From Bacillota bacterium (GTDB lineage Bacteria > Bacillota > Clostridia > Acetivibrionales > DSM-1351), in assembly GCA_023416275.1 (NCBI GenBank), contig JAEZIB010000120.1:15147-79146 (forward strand): 64,000 bases of DNA. Reading direction: 5' to 3'. Position 1 is the stretch's first letter, and each line of letters begins with the position of its first letter. The notes beneath the pieces are model-generated. The model was not told the DNA's origin, made no database searches, and saw nothing but the letters and a program-made list of their open reading frames with translations. Positions 44,889-54,142 of this stretch are shown here, in pieces. The position numbers and the translations under genes were made by a program.

Positions 44889-45767
44889 ATGTCAAATACA
44901 AATAATTATGAAAACTTAAAACAATCTCATCCGTGTTTTGGTGGACACAAAAATAATAAAGGTAGAATTCATCTTCCAGTTAGCCCAGGATGTAATATAC
45001 AATGTAAGTTTTGTGACAGAAAGATTAATGATGATGAACAACGACCTGGGGTTACTTCAAAAGTAATTACTCCGGCGGAAGCACTTGGTGTAATTAAAAG
45101 AGCATTAGAATTATGTCCCGAGATTACAGTTGTAGGTATAGCAGGTCCAGGTGATACACTTGCTACTGATAATGCATTAGAAACATTTAGGCTAATAAAA
45201 GAACACTATCCGAAGCTTCTTAAATGTATGAGTACAAATGGTCTTTTGCTTTATAAGAGAGCAGACGAGATTATTGAAGTTGGAATTGATTCTCTTACTG
45301 TAACTGTGAATGCAGTTGATCCAGAGATAGAGGCTAAGCTTAACTCAGCTATAATATATAATGGCAAGAAGTATATGGGGGTAGAAGCGGCAAAAATTCT
45401 GATAGAGAATCAGTTAAAGGGTATTGAAAAAGTAGCTCAAGCCGGAATTACTATTAAGGTGAACAGCGTATTAGTACCAGGAATTAACGAAGAACATATT
45501 GAAGATATCGCAAAGGTAGTAAGTAAAGCAGGTGCTTCTATCTATAATATTATTCCTCTCATTCCACAATATGAATTAGCAGATAGTCCTGCTCCAACAT
45601 GTGCACAAATTGATGCTGTAAGAACGAAAGCAGGTCAGTACACAGATGTGTTCAGACATTGCCAGAGATGCAGAGCTGATGCGATAGGCATACCAGGTGA
45701 AAGTGATTTTGGAGATCAGATATATCAAAAAAGAATATCTCATAAAGATACTTTCTCCCATGGATGA
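44889..45767 (+). CDS. nifB: NifB-like radical SAM cofactor-maturation enzyme
   Basis: This 292-residue protein is like NifB, which fuses two 4Fe-4S clusters and inserts a SAM-derived carbon to make the 8Fe NifB cofactor. HPCFGGHKNNKGRIHLPVSP precedes the radical SAM motif CNIQCKFC (C35, C39, C42), matching NifB's HPCxxxAH...CNIQCxYC layout. Later ligands appear as GIAGPGDTLA, TNGLLL and HCQRCRADA. It lacks the C-terminal NifX domain, which is encoded by the next gene. A start at 44889 gives the usual N terminus and lies 6 bases after the hairpin. It should supply cofactor to both nitrogenase-like modules. Confidence 0.9.
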   Translation: MSNTNNYENLKQSHPCFGGHKNNKGRIHLPVSPGCNIQCKFCDRKINDDEQRPGVTSKVITPAEALGVIKRALELCPEITVVGIAGPGDTLATDNALETFRLIKEHYPKLLKCMSTNGLLLYKRADEIIEVGIDSLTVTVNAVDPEIEAKLNSAIIYNGKKYMGVEAAKILIENQLKGIEKVAQAGITIKVNSVLVPGINEEHIEDIAKVVSKAGASIYNIIPLIPQYELADSPAPTCAQIDAVRTKAGQYTDVFRHCQRCRADAIGIPGESDFGDQIYQKRISHKDTFSHG

Positions 45768-45812
45768 TTTGGAAAAAATGAGTAGACGTTTTTTAGTCGG
45801 AATGGAGGAAAT

Positions 45813-46175
45813 ATGTCATATAAGATAGCAGTAGCATCTACTGATGGTAAAGTAGTAAATCAACATTTTGGAAGAGCAGATCAATTTTATATTATTGAGG
45901 TAGATGATAAAGGTAAGTTTGAAGCCATTGAGCTACGGAAACTGCCACCCGTTTGCCAAGGTGGAAATCATGATGAGGATGCAATGCAGATAAATGTAAA
46001 ATTATTATCTGATTGTGAGTTTGTTTTGGTAAGCAGAATTGGTCAGAGCGCAGAAAATGTCTTGGAACAGCAAGGAATTAGCGCATATGTTATACCTGAC
46101 ATTATTGAAAATGCGGTAATTAAATTGATTACATATGTAAAAATAGATAAAATGATAAACGATATTGCAAGATAA
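45813..46175 (+). CDS. NifX-like cofactor-carrier protein
   Basis: This 120-residue protein of the dinitrogenase Fe-Mo cofactor family (NifX/NifY/NifB C-terminal domain, PF02579 type) begins KIAVASTDGKVVNQHFGRAD, with the conserved His that follows the first strand. It ends in the usual FVLVSRIGQSAENVLEQQGI. It most likely carries or protects the NifB-made cluster. It directly follows the NifB-like gene with a good GGAGG site, so the two act as the split halves of a NifB-NifX pair. Confidence 0.88.
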   Translation: MSYKIAVASTDGKVVNQHFGRADQFYIIEVDDKGKFEAIELRKLPPVCQGGNHDEDAMQINVKLLSDCEFVLVSRIGQSAENVLEQQGISAYVIPDIIENAVIKLITYVKIDKMINDIAR

Positions 46176-46203
46176 AAGGAAACAACAATTCATATAAACC
46201 ATA

Positions 46204-46232
46204 TTGACAAACTATGAATTAAATAGTATTAT
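46204..46232 (+). promoter_or_regulatory. Promoter of nitrogenase-like module 1
   Basis: TTGACA (46204-46209) and TATTAT (46227-46232) have a 17-base spacer. It lies 29 bases after the NifX-like gene and reads into a 225-base leader with an attenuator. TACTATGAAAACTG in the leader resembles the right half of the 26-bp dyad seen elsewhere; the left half is not clear here. Confidence 0.8.
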
Positions 46233-46277
46233 TTCAATAACGTAATTAATAGGCTAATTAAATAATTTAATACTATG

Positions 46278-46337
46278 AAAACTGACTAGATAACTAGAGG
46301 TTTTAGAAAAGGATTATATTTTCTGAAACCTCTTTTT
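46278..46337 (+). promoter_or_regulatory. Transcription attenuator, CTAG-stem type, copy 2
   Basis: Hairpin 1 (46278-46304) pairs AAAAC with GTTTT and CTAG with CTAG. It differs from the copy at 37524 by only two bases over 25. Hairpin 2 (46296-46337) is a perfect 15-bp terminator, AGAGGTTTTAGAAAA with TTTTCTGAAACCTCT, plus T5. The shared strand makes them mutually exclusive, so the nifH-like gene downstream is probably controlled by read-through. Confidence 0.8.
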
Positions 46338-46458
46338 GTATAAAGATAAACTATAGAAAAAGAGTTGTCAGTTTTAGTTATCCAAAAATAAACAAATTAT
46401 TGAGAGGGTACATGATTAGCAAGCTAGGTAATATCTAATAACGGAAAGGAGAAAAACC

Positions 46459-47334
46459 GTGAAAAAGAAAATAAAACAAATTGCAATTTATGGAAAAGGA
46501 GGCATAGGAAAATCAACTACTACATCAAACATAAGTGCAGCATTGTCAGAAATGGGATTAAAGGTTATGCAGTTTGGTTGTGACCCTAAAAGTGATTCCA
46601 CTAATACATTAAGAGATGGTAAATACATTCCAACTGTTTTAGATACGTTAAGAGAAAAAAGAATTGTAAAAGCCCATGATGTGATATTTCAAGGCTTCAA
46701 TAGTATTTACTGCGTTGAAGCAGGTGGGCCAGCTCCTGGTGTAGGATGTGCAGGAAGAGGGATTATTACAGCAGTTGAATTATTTAAACAACAAAAGGTT
46801 TTTGAAGAACTGGATTTAGATGTGGTTATTTATGATGTACTTGGTGATGTGGTGTGTGGTGGATTTGCAGTGCCTATCCGTGAAGGGATAGCTGAACATG
46901 TCTTCACTGTTTCATCATCAGACTTTATGTCTATTTATGCTTCAAATAATCTTTTTAAGGGAATCAGTAAATACTCAAGTACAGGTGGAGCGTTATTGGG
47001 TGGTGTAATTGCCAACTCTATGGGAAGTCCTTTCTCAAGGGAAATCATCGATGATTTTGCTAAAAAAACTCAAACACAGATAATTGAATATATTCCTCGT
47101 TCGGTTACAGTAACTCAGAGTGAGTTGCAAGGGAAGACAACTATTGAGGCGGCACCAAATTCAAAACAGGCAGAAGTCTATCGCTCTCTTGCAGCTAAAA
47201 TAGCAGGCCATGAAGAGTCTAAAACGCCTGCTCCACTTGGTACAACAGAATTAAGACAGTGGGCAGCAAAATGGGGAGATTATCTTTTAAATGTTGAACA
47301 GGGAAATATTACATCTATTGGGGCATCAATATAA
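46459..47334 (+). CDS. NifH-like reductase ATPase, module 1
   Basis: This 291-residue homodimeric 4Fe-4S ATPase of the nitrogenase iron-protein superfamily delivers electrons to its NifDK-like partner. P-loop [10 protein letters not shown] (11-20), cluster ligands C97 (GVGCAGRGI) and C133 ([14 protein letters not shown]), and switch DPKSDST are intact. The Arg following C97 (position 100) matches the residue ADP-ribosylated in true NifH. It has a C-terminal extension of about 30 residues. GTG start after GGAAAGGAG. cysK follows by 19 bases, which ties this reductase to sulfur metabolism. Confidence 0.92.
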   Translation: MKKKIKQIAIYGKGGIGKSTTTSNISAALSEMGLKVMQFGCDPKSDSTNTLRDGKYIPTVLDTLREKRIVKAHDVIFQGFNSIYCVEAGGPAPGVGCAGRGIITAVELFKQQKVFEELDLDVVIYDVLGDVVCGGFAVPIREGIAEHVFTVSSSDFMSIYASNNLFKGISKYSSTGGALLGGVIANSMGSPFSREIIDDFAKKTQTQIIEYIPRSVTVTQSELQGKTTIEAAPNSKQAEVYRSLAAKIAGHEESKTPAPLGTTELRQWAAKWGDYLLNVEQGNITSIGASI

Positions 47335-47353
47335 TTAAAAGGAGAGTATGGAT

Positions 47354-48283
47354 ATGTCTAAAATAGCAGAAAGTCTTGTTGATTTGATAGGAAAAACACC
47401 ACTGTTAAAATTAAATAAGTATTCGCAGAACAAAAACCTTTCGGGACATTTAATTACTAAATTAGAGTATTTTAATCCACTTGGTAGTGTAAAAGACAGA
47501 ATAGCATATGCAATGATTTCGGATGCAGAAAAAAAAGGATTAATAAATGAGGAGTCTACAATTATTGAACCTACAAGTGGAAACACAGGAATTGGTCTCG
47601 CATTTGTAGCAGCAGCCAAGGGATACAAGATTATTCTGGTAATGCCAGATACTATGAGTGCAGAAAGAAGAAGGTTACTTAGTGCATTAGGAGCTGAATT
47701 GGTATTAACTGCTGGTGAACAGGGAATGAAAGGTGCTATCAGAAAAGCAGAAGAATTGAATTCACAAATTGACAATTCATTTATTCCACAGCAATTTGAT
47801 AATCCAGTAAATCCGCAGATTCATAGGGAGACAACAGCACTGGAAATAATTGAAGATACTGATGGAAAGGTTGATATATTTGTTGCAGGAGTTGGAACAG
47901 GAGGAACAGTAACCGGAGTTGGTGAAGAACTCAAAAAATATAATCCAGATATAAGAATTGTTGCAGTTGAACCGTATGATTCCTCTGTTCTATCGGGTGA
48001 AGCCCCTGGGCCTCATCCTATACAGGGAATTGGAGCAGGTTTTGTTCCTAACATATTTAATAGAAAAATCGCAGATGAAATATACAGAGTAAAGAACAAA
48101 GAAGCAATTGAAACTTCCAAGGAGGTTGCTAGAAAAGAGGGCCTTTTGGTTGGAATATCTTCTGGTGCTGCATTATTTGCTGCTACTCAGATTGCTAAAA
48201 GGAAAGAAAATACAGGGAAAAACATTGTTGTTTTATTGCCCGATACAGGAGAACGGTATTTATCAACTAAATTATTTAATTAA
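47354..48283 (+). CDS. cysK: Cysteine synthase, module 1
   Basis: This 309-residue PLP enzyme of the O-acetylserine sulfhydrylase family makes cysteine from O-acetylserine and sulfide. The PLP lysine is K47 in NPLGSVKDR. The substrate loop is [12 protein letters not shown], the phosphate-binding glycines are [12 protein letters not shown], and the late serine is in GISSGAA. It lies between nifH-like and nifK-like genes, 8 bases before the reading frame of the latter, so it is part of the same transcription unit. The ATG at 47354 follows AAGGAGAG; an ATG 6 bases earlier is too close to that site. Confidence 0.92.
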   Translation: MSKIAESLVDLIGKTPLLKLNKYSQNKNLSGHLITKLEYFNPLGSVKDRIAYAMISDAEKKGLINEESTIIEPTSGNTGIGLAFVAAAKGYKIILVMPDTMSAERRRLLSALGAELVLTAGEQGMKGAIRKAEELNSQIDNSFIPQQFDNPVNPQIHRETTALEIIEDTDGKVDIFVAGVGTGGTVTGVGEELKKYNPDIRIVAVEPYDSSVLSGEAPGPHPIQGIGAGFVPNIFNRKIADEIYRVKNKEAIETSKEVARKEGLLVGISSGAALFAATQIAKRKENTGKNIVVLLPDTGERYLSTKLFN

Positions 48284-48308
48284 TTGATATTTGGAAAGGA
48301 GTACTTGC

Positions 48309-49643
48309 ATGTCACATATAGAAAGGCCAAGATTTTCATGTATGCTAGGTGGTGTTTTAGCAACCCTCAGTGCTTTACCTAAAACTGTTCCAATAATACA
48401 TGGAGCACAAGGTTGCGGTGGCAGTTTGGCAAATACATATTCCCTAGGAGGTTACTTGGGAGTCGGCTATTGTGGAGGCTTTGGAGTACCTAGCTCTAAT
48501 ATAGGAGAGTCAGAAATAATTTTTGGTGGCGCAGACAGGTTAACTAGAGAAATCAATAGTACTTTTGAAGTAATGGATGGGGATTTGTACGTGTTAACAA
48601 CTACTTGTATGACAGATATTATCGGTGATGATGTCAAAGGTGTGTTAAGTGAAATTGGTGAAAAAGATAAACCAATTTTGTTTATTGATACAGGGGGATT
48701 TCAGGGTAATTCATATTATGGGTATTCAAAACTAATTGAAGTACTTTTTGAACAATATATACCTATAAAAGAAAAAAAGAAAAAGAATTTAGTAAATATA
48801 CTTGGCTTAGTTCCAGGATACGATCCATTCTTCAGGGGAGATTTAGAGGAGATTCAAAGAATACTTGCACTTGTGGGTGTAGAAGCCAATACTTTTTTCA
48901 CTCATGACCAGACTCAAGAAAATATCCTTAGTGCAGGAGAAGCTTCTTTAAATATTGTACTTTCAAGATTATATGGAACAGAGGCTGTTAAAGTAGTGAA
49001 AGAATCCCACGACATTGATTATTTAATTACAGATTTGCCAATAGGGAATCAGGCAACTATTGATTTTGTTAATCTAGTGGCTGAAAAGTTGCAGCTTGAC
49101 AAGGATAAAGTTAAAGATTTATTGGAAAAAGAAACAAGCAGCTATTATAAATATGTTGATAGGGCAACAGATGTAATTGCAGATACAGATTTTCAAAACT
49201 ATGCAGTTATAGTTGCTAACGGAACTGAGGCACTTCCATATGCAAAATTCTTGGATAATGAAATTGGCTGGATTCCAGGTTACATATTCATAACAGATGA
49301 ATTGACTGAAGACCAGAAAGCTACTATTGCAGAGGCGTTTAATGAAATAGAGTTTTCAGAAAGACCTGAGCTAGTATTTGAAACAGATACGTACCGAATT
49401 CAGCAGTATATAGAACAAAACAATCCCCAGTTCAAATCAGATACATATTATGAAACCTTTTCACCAGCATTTGTTTTGGGAAGTACAATTGATAGAAAAT
49501 TGGCAACAGTACTAAATGGCAATTTATTGTCTATTAGTTTTCCTATTATAAACAGAATAGTTATAACAAAAGGTTACGCAGGATTCAATGGCGGGTTAAA
49601 TCTGATAGAAGATTTAATCAACGCACAAATTTCAGGGAGGTGA
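48309..49643 (+). CDS. NifK-like subunit, module 1
   Basis: This 444-residue protein is a beta-type component 1 subunit of the nitrogenase superfamily. C11 (FSCMLGG), C36 (GAQGCGG) and C100 (TTCMTDIIGDD) match the spacing of the three P-cluster ligands of NifK (25 and 64 here, 25 and 58 in NifK). FGGADRL and GDLYVLTTTCMTD are family landmarks. It lacks the long NifK N-terminal arm. The partner NifD-like gene begins 4 bases after its stop, with the order K before D. It starts at the ATG after GGAAAGGAG. Confidence 0.88.
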   Translation: MSHIERPRFSCMLGGVLATLSALPKTVPIIHGAQGCGGSLANTYSLGGYLGVGYCGGFGVPSSNIGESEIIFGGADRLTREINSTFEVMDGDLYVLTTTCMTDIIGDDVKGVLSEIGEKDKPILFIDTGGFQGNSYYGYSKLIEVLFEQYIPIKEKKKKNLVNILGLVPGYDPFFRGDLEEIQRILALVGVEANTFFTHDQTQENILSAGEASLNIVLSRLYGTEAVKVVKESHDIDYLITDLPIGNQATIDFVNLVAEKLQLDKDKVKDLLEKETSSYYKYVDRATDVIADTDFQNYAVIVANGTEALPYAKFLDNEIGWIPGYIFITDELTEDQKATIAEAFNEIEFSERPELVFETDTYRIQQYIEQNNPQFKSDTYYETFSPAFVLGSTIDRKLATVLNGNLLSISFPIINRIVITKGYAGFNGGLNLIEDLINAQISGR

Positions 49644-49647
49644 TAAT

Positions 49648-51192
49648 TTGATTTTTGATGTGAACTTTGATACGAAATTTCCAGAAAGTAGAGAGATAAG
49701 CCGACGTACTGGCTATGCCTATGGTGGCTGTACCAGTAATTTGACAAATTGTGCCGAAAAGGGATGTTTACAGAACTGTGATAGAGATTTTTCACAAGCT
49801 TCTTTTTGTCAAATGACTGTATCCACATTGATTTCCTTTTCTGTTAAAGAGTCAGTAGTTATAATGCATGGACCTGTAGGGTGTGGTTCACAAAGTCATA
49901 TTATAGATTTTAGTGTAAAGGCCTATGGCGCAGCCCGTGGTGTAAAGATGGATGGAGCAAGATGGTTCAGCACAAATCTTACAGAGGCAGATGTAATTTC
50001 AGGTGGAGAAGAAAAATTAAAAGCAACTATTTTGGACGCTGACAAACAATTTAGACCAACAGCAATTTTTATTCTAACATCATGTACACCTTCAATTATA
50101 GGTGATGATATTGATGAAGTGGTGAATCAGCTACAGAGTGATGTGGCAGCAACATTGGTGCCATTACATTGTCCTGGCTTTAAAGCAAGAGTATTCTCCT
50201 CTGCATATGATGTTGTTTACCATGGTATTTTACAGAAATTTAAATTTGAGCCTATTCCATATGTAGATTTCTATCCCTTTGATAAGTCGGATAAGGATTA
50301 TGAGCTTAAAGTCCAACAATATAACTACAAAAAGAGCAGAACAGTAAATTTATATAATGCATGGTCAATAGGACCTTCTGATGAAGCAGAAATAAAACGA
50401 TTACTTGAAGCAATTGGATTGAATGTGCAGATTTTTGTGGAATTTAAGGAACCAGATGAATGGAGACATATCACAGAGGCAGCATTAAACGTAAGTTTCT
50501 GTCATGTCCATGATGTATATTTCCTAGAATTTTTAAAACAAAAATTTAATATGCCGTATATTTTGCCAAGTATCCCAGTCGGACTTGGTCCAACTGCTAA
50601 ATTTATTCTGGAAATAGCAGAATTCTTTGGTCTAGAAGAACAGGCAAAAAAAATTATAACAAAGGAAGAAGCTAAAATACAGGTTGCATTAGAGCCAATA
50701 AAGGAGAGAGTAAAGGGTAAAAGAGTTCTCATAAGCGGAGGATATTTAAGGATTGGCTCTACTGGCTTATTGGCAAAGGAAATAGGTATGGAGGTGGTCG
50801 GTTTTAGAAACTTTAACTATGATTCCTTTGGAAACGAACTATTTAATGAAATAGAAGAAAAGATTGGCAATGTTTCTAATAGCATTTCTACACAGCCTTC
50901 AGAATTGATTAATGTACTAAAAAAACTAAAGCCTGATATAGCTATATCTCATCCTGGTGTAGGGGTGTGGGTTACTAAGGCAGGAATACCTTCAATTACA
51001 TTATTTGCACAAAGATTTGCATTCTTTGGATACAGAGGTGCTTATGATTTGGCCAGAAGAATCGCACGAACAGTTTCTAACCCCAATTATTCAAAAAATC
51101 TGGGTAGAAATGTAAATCTTCCTTTTAGAGAAGAATGGTATGAAAAAGATCCATATCACTATATTGTTGATAATAATCAAAAGGATGAATAA
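49648..51192 (+). CDS. NifD-like catalytic subunit, module 1
   Basis: This 514-residue protein is the alpha-type component 1 subunit. C54, C79 (HGPVGCG) and C146 (LTSCTPSIIGDD) match the P-cluster ligands of NifD (spacing 25 and 67 against 26 and 66). C285 in NVSFCHVHDV stands 12 residues before the KQKF that aligns with NifD EEKY, the position of Cys275 that binds the active-site cofactor. The His442 equivalent is absent (the region reads SITLFAQRFAFFGYRGAY). Four more cysteines (28, 35, 40, 44) precede C54. It should bind a NifB-derived cofactor but is not a dinitrogen reductase by these residues. TTG start after GGGAGGTGATAA. Confidence 0.88.
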   Translation: MIFDVNFDTKFPESREISRRTGYAYGGCTSNLTNCAEKGCLQNCDRDFSQASFCQMTVSTLISFSVKESVVIMHGPVGCGSQSHIIDFSVKAYGAARGVKMDGARWFSTNLTEADVISGGEEKLKATILDADKQFRPTAIFILTSCTPSIIGDDIDEVVNQLQSDVAATLVPLHCPGFKARVFSSAYDVVYHGILQKFKFEPIPYVDFYPFDKSDKDYELKVQQYNYKKSRTVNLYNAWSIGPSDEAEIKRLLEAIGLNVQIFVEFKEPDEWRHITEAALNVSFCHVHDVYFLEFLKQKFNMPYILPSIPVGLGPTAKFILEIAEFFGLEEQAKKIITKEEAKIQVALEPIKERVKGKRVLISGGYLRIGSTGLLAKEIGMEVVGFRNFNYDSFGNELFNEIEEKIGNVSNSISTQPSELINVLKKLKPDIAISHPGVGVWVTKAGIPSITLFAQRFAFFGYRGAYDLARRIARTVSNPNYSKNLGRNVNLPFREEWYEKDPYHYIVDNNQKDE

Positions 51193-51278
51193 TGCAGAGC
51201 TTAACTATAAGGGGCATATTGCGATGTCAAGGCTAACTATATGTAAGTCAATACATTTGCATTATACAAGGAGTTTAT

Positions 51279-52355
51279 ATGAAAAGACATTTTAAAAGAC
51301 TAATATCTATCATATTAATGTTGGCAATTGCTTTAAGCATATCTGCTTGTGGAGGAAAGAACGAAAAAAAAGTTAGCACCACCTCGCTGGAAAATGTAGG
51401 AACACTAAAGGTAGCATGGTTTCCCGCAACAATAAAGGCTGCGTTAACGAGTACAGCATATAGCCTTGGTTATTTTGAGGAAGAAGGTGTGACTGTTGAG
51501 TGTGAAACCTTGCAAAATGCTGCTGATGCAATTACTGCTGTGAAACTTGGAAAAGTTGATATCTCGCCTGTTGGAATTACACAACAACTACAGTTTATTT
51601 CTGAAGGTTCCGATTTGGTTATTTTTGGAGGCTCAGCACAGGAAGGGGGTGCCGTTGTTACAAAGCCGGAAAATGCACAAAAATTCTCTGATTTAAAAAA
51701 TTGGAATGGCGCTAATTGGGCAACAGGAAGGTCCTTTACAGGTGATTTTGTAATTAGAAACCAACTCCGCAAATATGGTATTATCCCCGGAGAGGATATC
51801 AAAATGAGTGATCTTGCCGATAATACTCCAATTATACAAGCGGTTGCAAAAGGGACTGCTGATGTAGGCTATATAACATCAGATGGTGTTGCAATTGCAA
51901 AATCGATGGGGTTATCAGTTGGAATTAGAGTTGGAGACTTATCGCCTTATTATCCATGCTGCCGACAAACTGCCAATGGGGAAGCTATTAAAAAAAAGAA
52001 AGCAGCTTTTGTTGCGTATCAAAGAGCACTAATTCGTGCATATAAAGTCATTCAAAGTGATCATGAAAAAGCTATTGAAGTCATGGAAGAATTAACGGGA
52101 CAAAGCCGTGAATATGTAGAATCAGGACTTTATGGAAAATATGCTTCAAGATATAATCCCTCTCCTGCAACAAAAAAAGTTTCTGAGTTTTACGGATATT
52201 TAAAACAAGAAGGTGTCGTAAAAAGTGAAAGTATTAAGATCCAAGACCATATTGATGTTAGTATCTTCAAGGAAGCCTTAGAAGATATTCTGAATAGATA
52301 TCCGAATGACAAAGATTATTTGGCTTTAAAGGCATTCTCAGATGAAAATGATTAA
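51279..52355 (+). CDS. Substrate-binding lipoprotein, sulfonate/nitrate type, system 2
   Basis: The SsuA/TauA-like lipoprotein of 358 residues has a signal ending ISACGGK, a lipobox. The ligand domain shows LKVAWFPATIKAALTSTAY, SLGYFEEEGVTVE, VKLGKVDISPVG and NWATGRSFTGDF. The ligand is unknown; aliphatic sulfonates, nitrate and pyrimidine precursors are typical of the family. It follows the module 1 nifD-like gene by 86 bases and begins a complete binding protein - ATPase - permease set, so its ligand is plausibly the module 1 substrate. Confidence 0.9.
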   Translation: MKRHFKRLISIILMLAIALSISACGGKNEKKVSTTSLENVGTLKVAWFPATIKAALTSTAYSLGYFEEEGVTVECETLQNAADAITAVKLGKVDISPVGITQQLQFISEGSDLVIFGGSAQEGGAVVTKPENAQKFSDLKNWNGANWATGRSFTGDFVIRNQLRKYGIIPGEDIKMSDLADNTPIIQAVAKGTADVGYITSDGVAIAKSMGLSVGIRVGDLSPYYPCCRQTANGEAIKKKKAAFVAYQRALIRAYKVIQSDHEKAIEVMEELTGQSREYVESGLYGKYASRYNPSPATKKVSEFYGYLKQEGVVKSESIKIQDHIDVSIFKEALEDILNRYPNDKDYLALKAFSDEND

Positions 52356-52383
52356 TTAAAATTCCCAGGAAGGAGGAGGCATA

Positions 52384-53184
52384 TTGAGTAAGGTTGAAAT
52401 AAATAATGTTTCGCTGGAATATAAAGATTCAGGTAAGTCATACTTAGCCTTAGATAATATAAACTTAAAAATTGAAGAGGGAGAATTTGTCTGTATTATC
52501 GGTTCATCAGGCTGTGGAAAAAGTACACTAATATCTTTGCTGGCAGGCTTGAATTTTCCGACAAAGGGTGAAGTGTTAATTGATGGAAAACGAGTCTTAG
52601 GAACTGGGACTAATAGAGGAATGGTATTTCAACATTACTCTTTGTTTCCATGGTTAAGTGCTAAAAAAAATATATCATTTGGCATAAAGCAGGCAAACTT
52701 ATTAAAAGACAAGGCATTGATTGAAGAACGTGCCATTGAATTTCTTAGGATGGTGGGATTGGGGGATTATGTTGACAAGTATCCATATCAATTATCTGGA
52801 GGAATGCAGCAGCGTGTTGCTATAGCGCGGACCTTAGCGATGGATACAGAAATATTATTATTGGATGAACCCTTCGGAGCAATTGATCCTAAGAACCGCA
52901 TTGCACTACAGAACTTAACAATTGAATTATGCAAAAAAAATGAAAATAGGAAAGCAGTTGTTTTTGTTACCCATGATATTGATGAAGCCATCATTTTGGC
53001 AGACCGAATTATTTTCATGGAGCCAAAGAAGATAAAAGAGCAAATTAAAATTTCATTTACACAGGGATTAACAAGAGAAGAAATTACAAGATCTAAAGAA
53101 TACTCAGAAATACAGATGAGATTGATGGAGCTATTCTATTATGAAATTGGAGAGCGTATTGGAGGTGAGGAGGTAGTATTATGA
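52384..53184 (+). CDS. ABC transporter ATPase, sulfonate/nitrate type, system 2
   Basis: This 266-residue SsuB/TauB-like ATPase has Walker A GSSGCGKST, Q-loop MVFQHYSLFPWL, signature LSGGMQQRVAIAR, Walker B ILLLDEPFGAID and switch His FVTHDIDEA. TTG start after GGAAGGAGGAGGCATA. The permease gene overlaps its stop by 4 bases. Confidence 0.93.
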   Translation: MSKVEINNVSLEYKDSGKSYLALDNINLKIEEGEFVCIIGSSGCGKSTLISLLAGLNFPTKGEVLIDGKRVLGTGTNRGMVFQHYSLFPWLSAKKNISFGIKQANLLKDKALIEERAIEFLRMVGLGDYVDKYPYQLSGGMQQRVAIARTLAMDTEILLLDEPFGAIDPKNRIALQNLTIELCKKNENRKAVVFVTHDIDEAIILADRIIFMEPKKIKEQIKISFTQGLTREEITRSKEYSEIQMRLMELFYYEIGERIGGEEVVL

Positions 53185-54119
53185 GACAAAAAAGCGAGAA
53201 GAAAAGATTTGACTTATTAACAGGAGTTGTCTCTATTGTTACTTTACTCTATGCGATATTAATTTTACTTCTCTTTATACAGGGAAAAAGAGAAACTGAA
53301 AGTCCACTGCCATTTATTATTGTAGTAACAGCTACATGGTTATATTATGTATACCAGCTAGCATGTTTTAGTGAAAAGAAACATGTTAAAGACATTACAT
53401 ACGCTATCTTCACACTTCTTATTATTTGGGAATTGGTAACCAGAATATTTGATTTGGTACCCAAAGTGCTATTTCCTTCACCGGAGGATGTATTTCATGT
53501 ATTTATTAATGAATATCAATTAATGCTGTCAGGTTTAGTTAGCTCGTTATATTTACTAGTTGTTGGGTTTACTATTGCTTTGATTTTGGGTAATGTATTA
53601 GGGCTTTTTGTTGGTTGGAACGAACGATTAAGGAAGGATTTTTATCCGGTTGCAAAAGTATTCAGTCCAATCCCTCCTATGATCTATACACCCTATTTAA
53701 TAGCATTATTGCCAACATTTAAAAGTGCATCTATAGCAGTTATTGCATTTGGGTTATTTTGGCCAACTTTTATGAATATGATTATACGAGTTGGATCAAT
53801 GGACAGGAGGATTATTGACTCTGCAAATGTTATGGGGGTCAGTACTTCTACTATGTTGTTAAAAGTTGTCCTCCCGTATTCAGTACCAGCAATTGTCGGA
53901 GGGTTACGAGTTCAACTGTCAACAACATTTATGGTTTTGGTTATGGCAGAAATGATTGGAGCACAATCAGGCTTGGGATTTTTTGTTAAAAAATATTCTG
54001 ATTATGCGGATTACACAAGAGTAGTAGCAGGAATTATTTTTATTGGAATAGTAATAACTGCGTTAAATGGTCTGATTTCAGTTATTGAGAAGAAGGTTGT
54101 AAAATGGAAAACGGTATAG
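53181..54119 (+). CDS. ABC transporter permease, sulfonate/nitrate type, system 2
   Basis: This 312-residue SsuC/TauC-like permease has two N-terminal helices (about residues 13-60) ahead of the six-helix core. The ATPase-docking loop is DSANVMGVSTSTMLLKVVLP and is preceded by FSPIPPMIYTPYLIALLP. It completes import system 2. The stop codon is followed within 25 bases by the 3' end of a convergent gene. Confidence 0.9.
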   Translation: MRQKSEKKRFDLLTGVVSIVTLLYAILILLLFIQGKRETESPLPFIIVVTATWLYYVYQLACFSEKKHVKDITYAIFTLLIIWELVTRIFDLVPKVLFPSPEDVFHVFINEYQLMLSGLVSSLYLLVVGFTIALILGNVLGLFVGWNERLRKDFYPVAKVFSPIPPMIYTPYLIALLPTFKSASIAVIAFGLFWPTFMNMIIRVGSMDRRIIDSANVMGVSTSTMLLKVVLPYSVPAIVGGLRVQLSTTFMVLVMAEMIGAQSGLGFFVKKYSDYADYTRVVAGIIFIGIVITALNGLISVIEKKVVKWKTV

Positions 54120-54142
54120 AATGTTTACTTAAAAATGTACTG

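Noticed and set aside
46412..46438. Eight-codon frame MISKLGNI in the module 1 leader
   Set aside because: It has a good GAGAGGG site but no run of Cys or other regulatory codons and no second copy, so I did not annotate it as a leader peptide.
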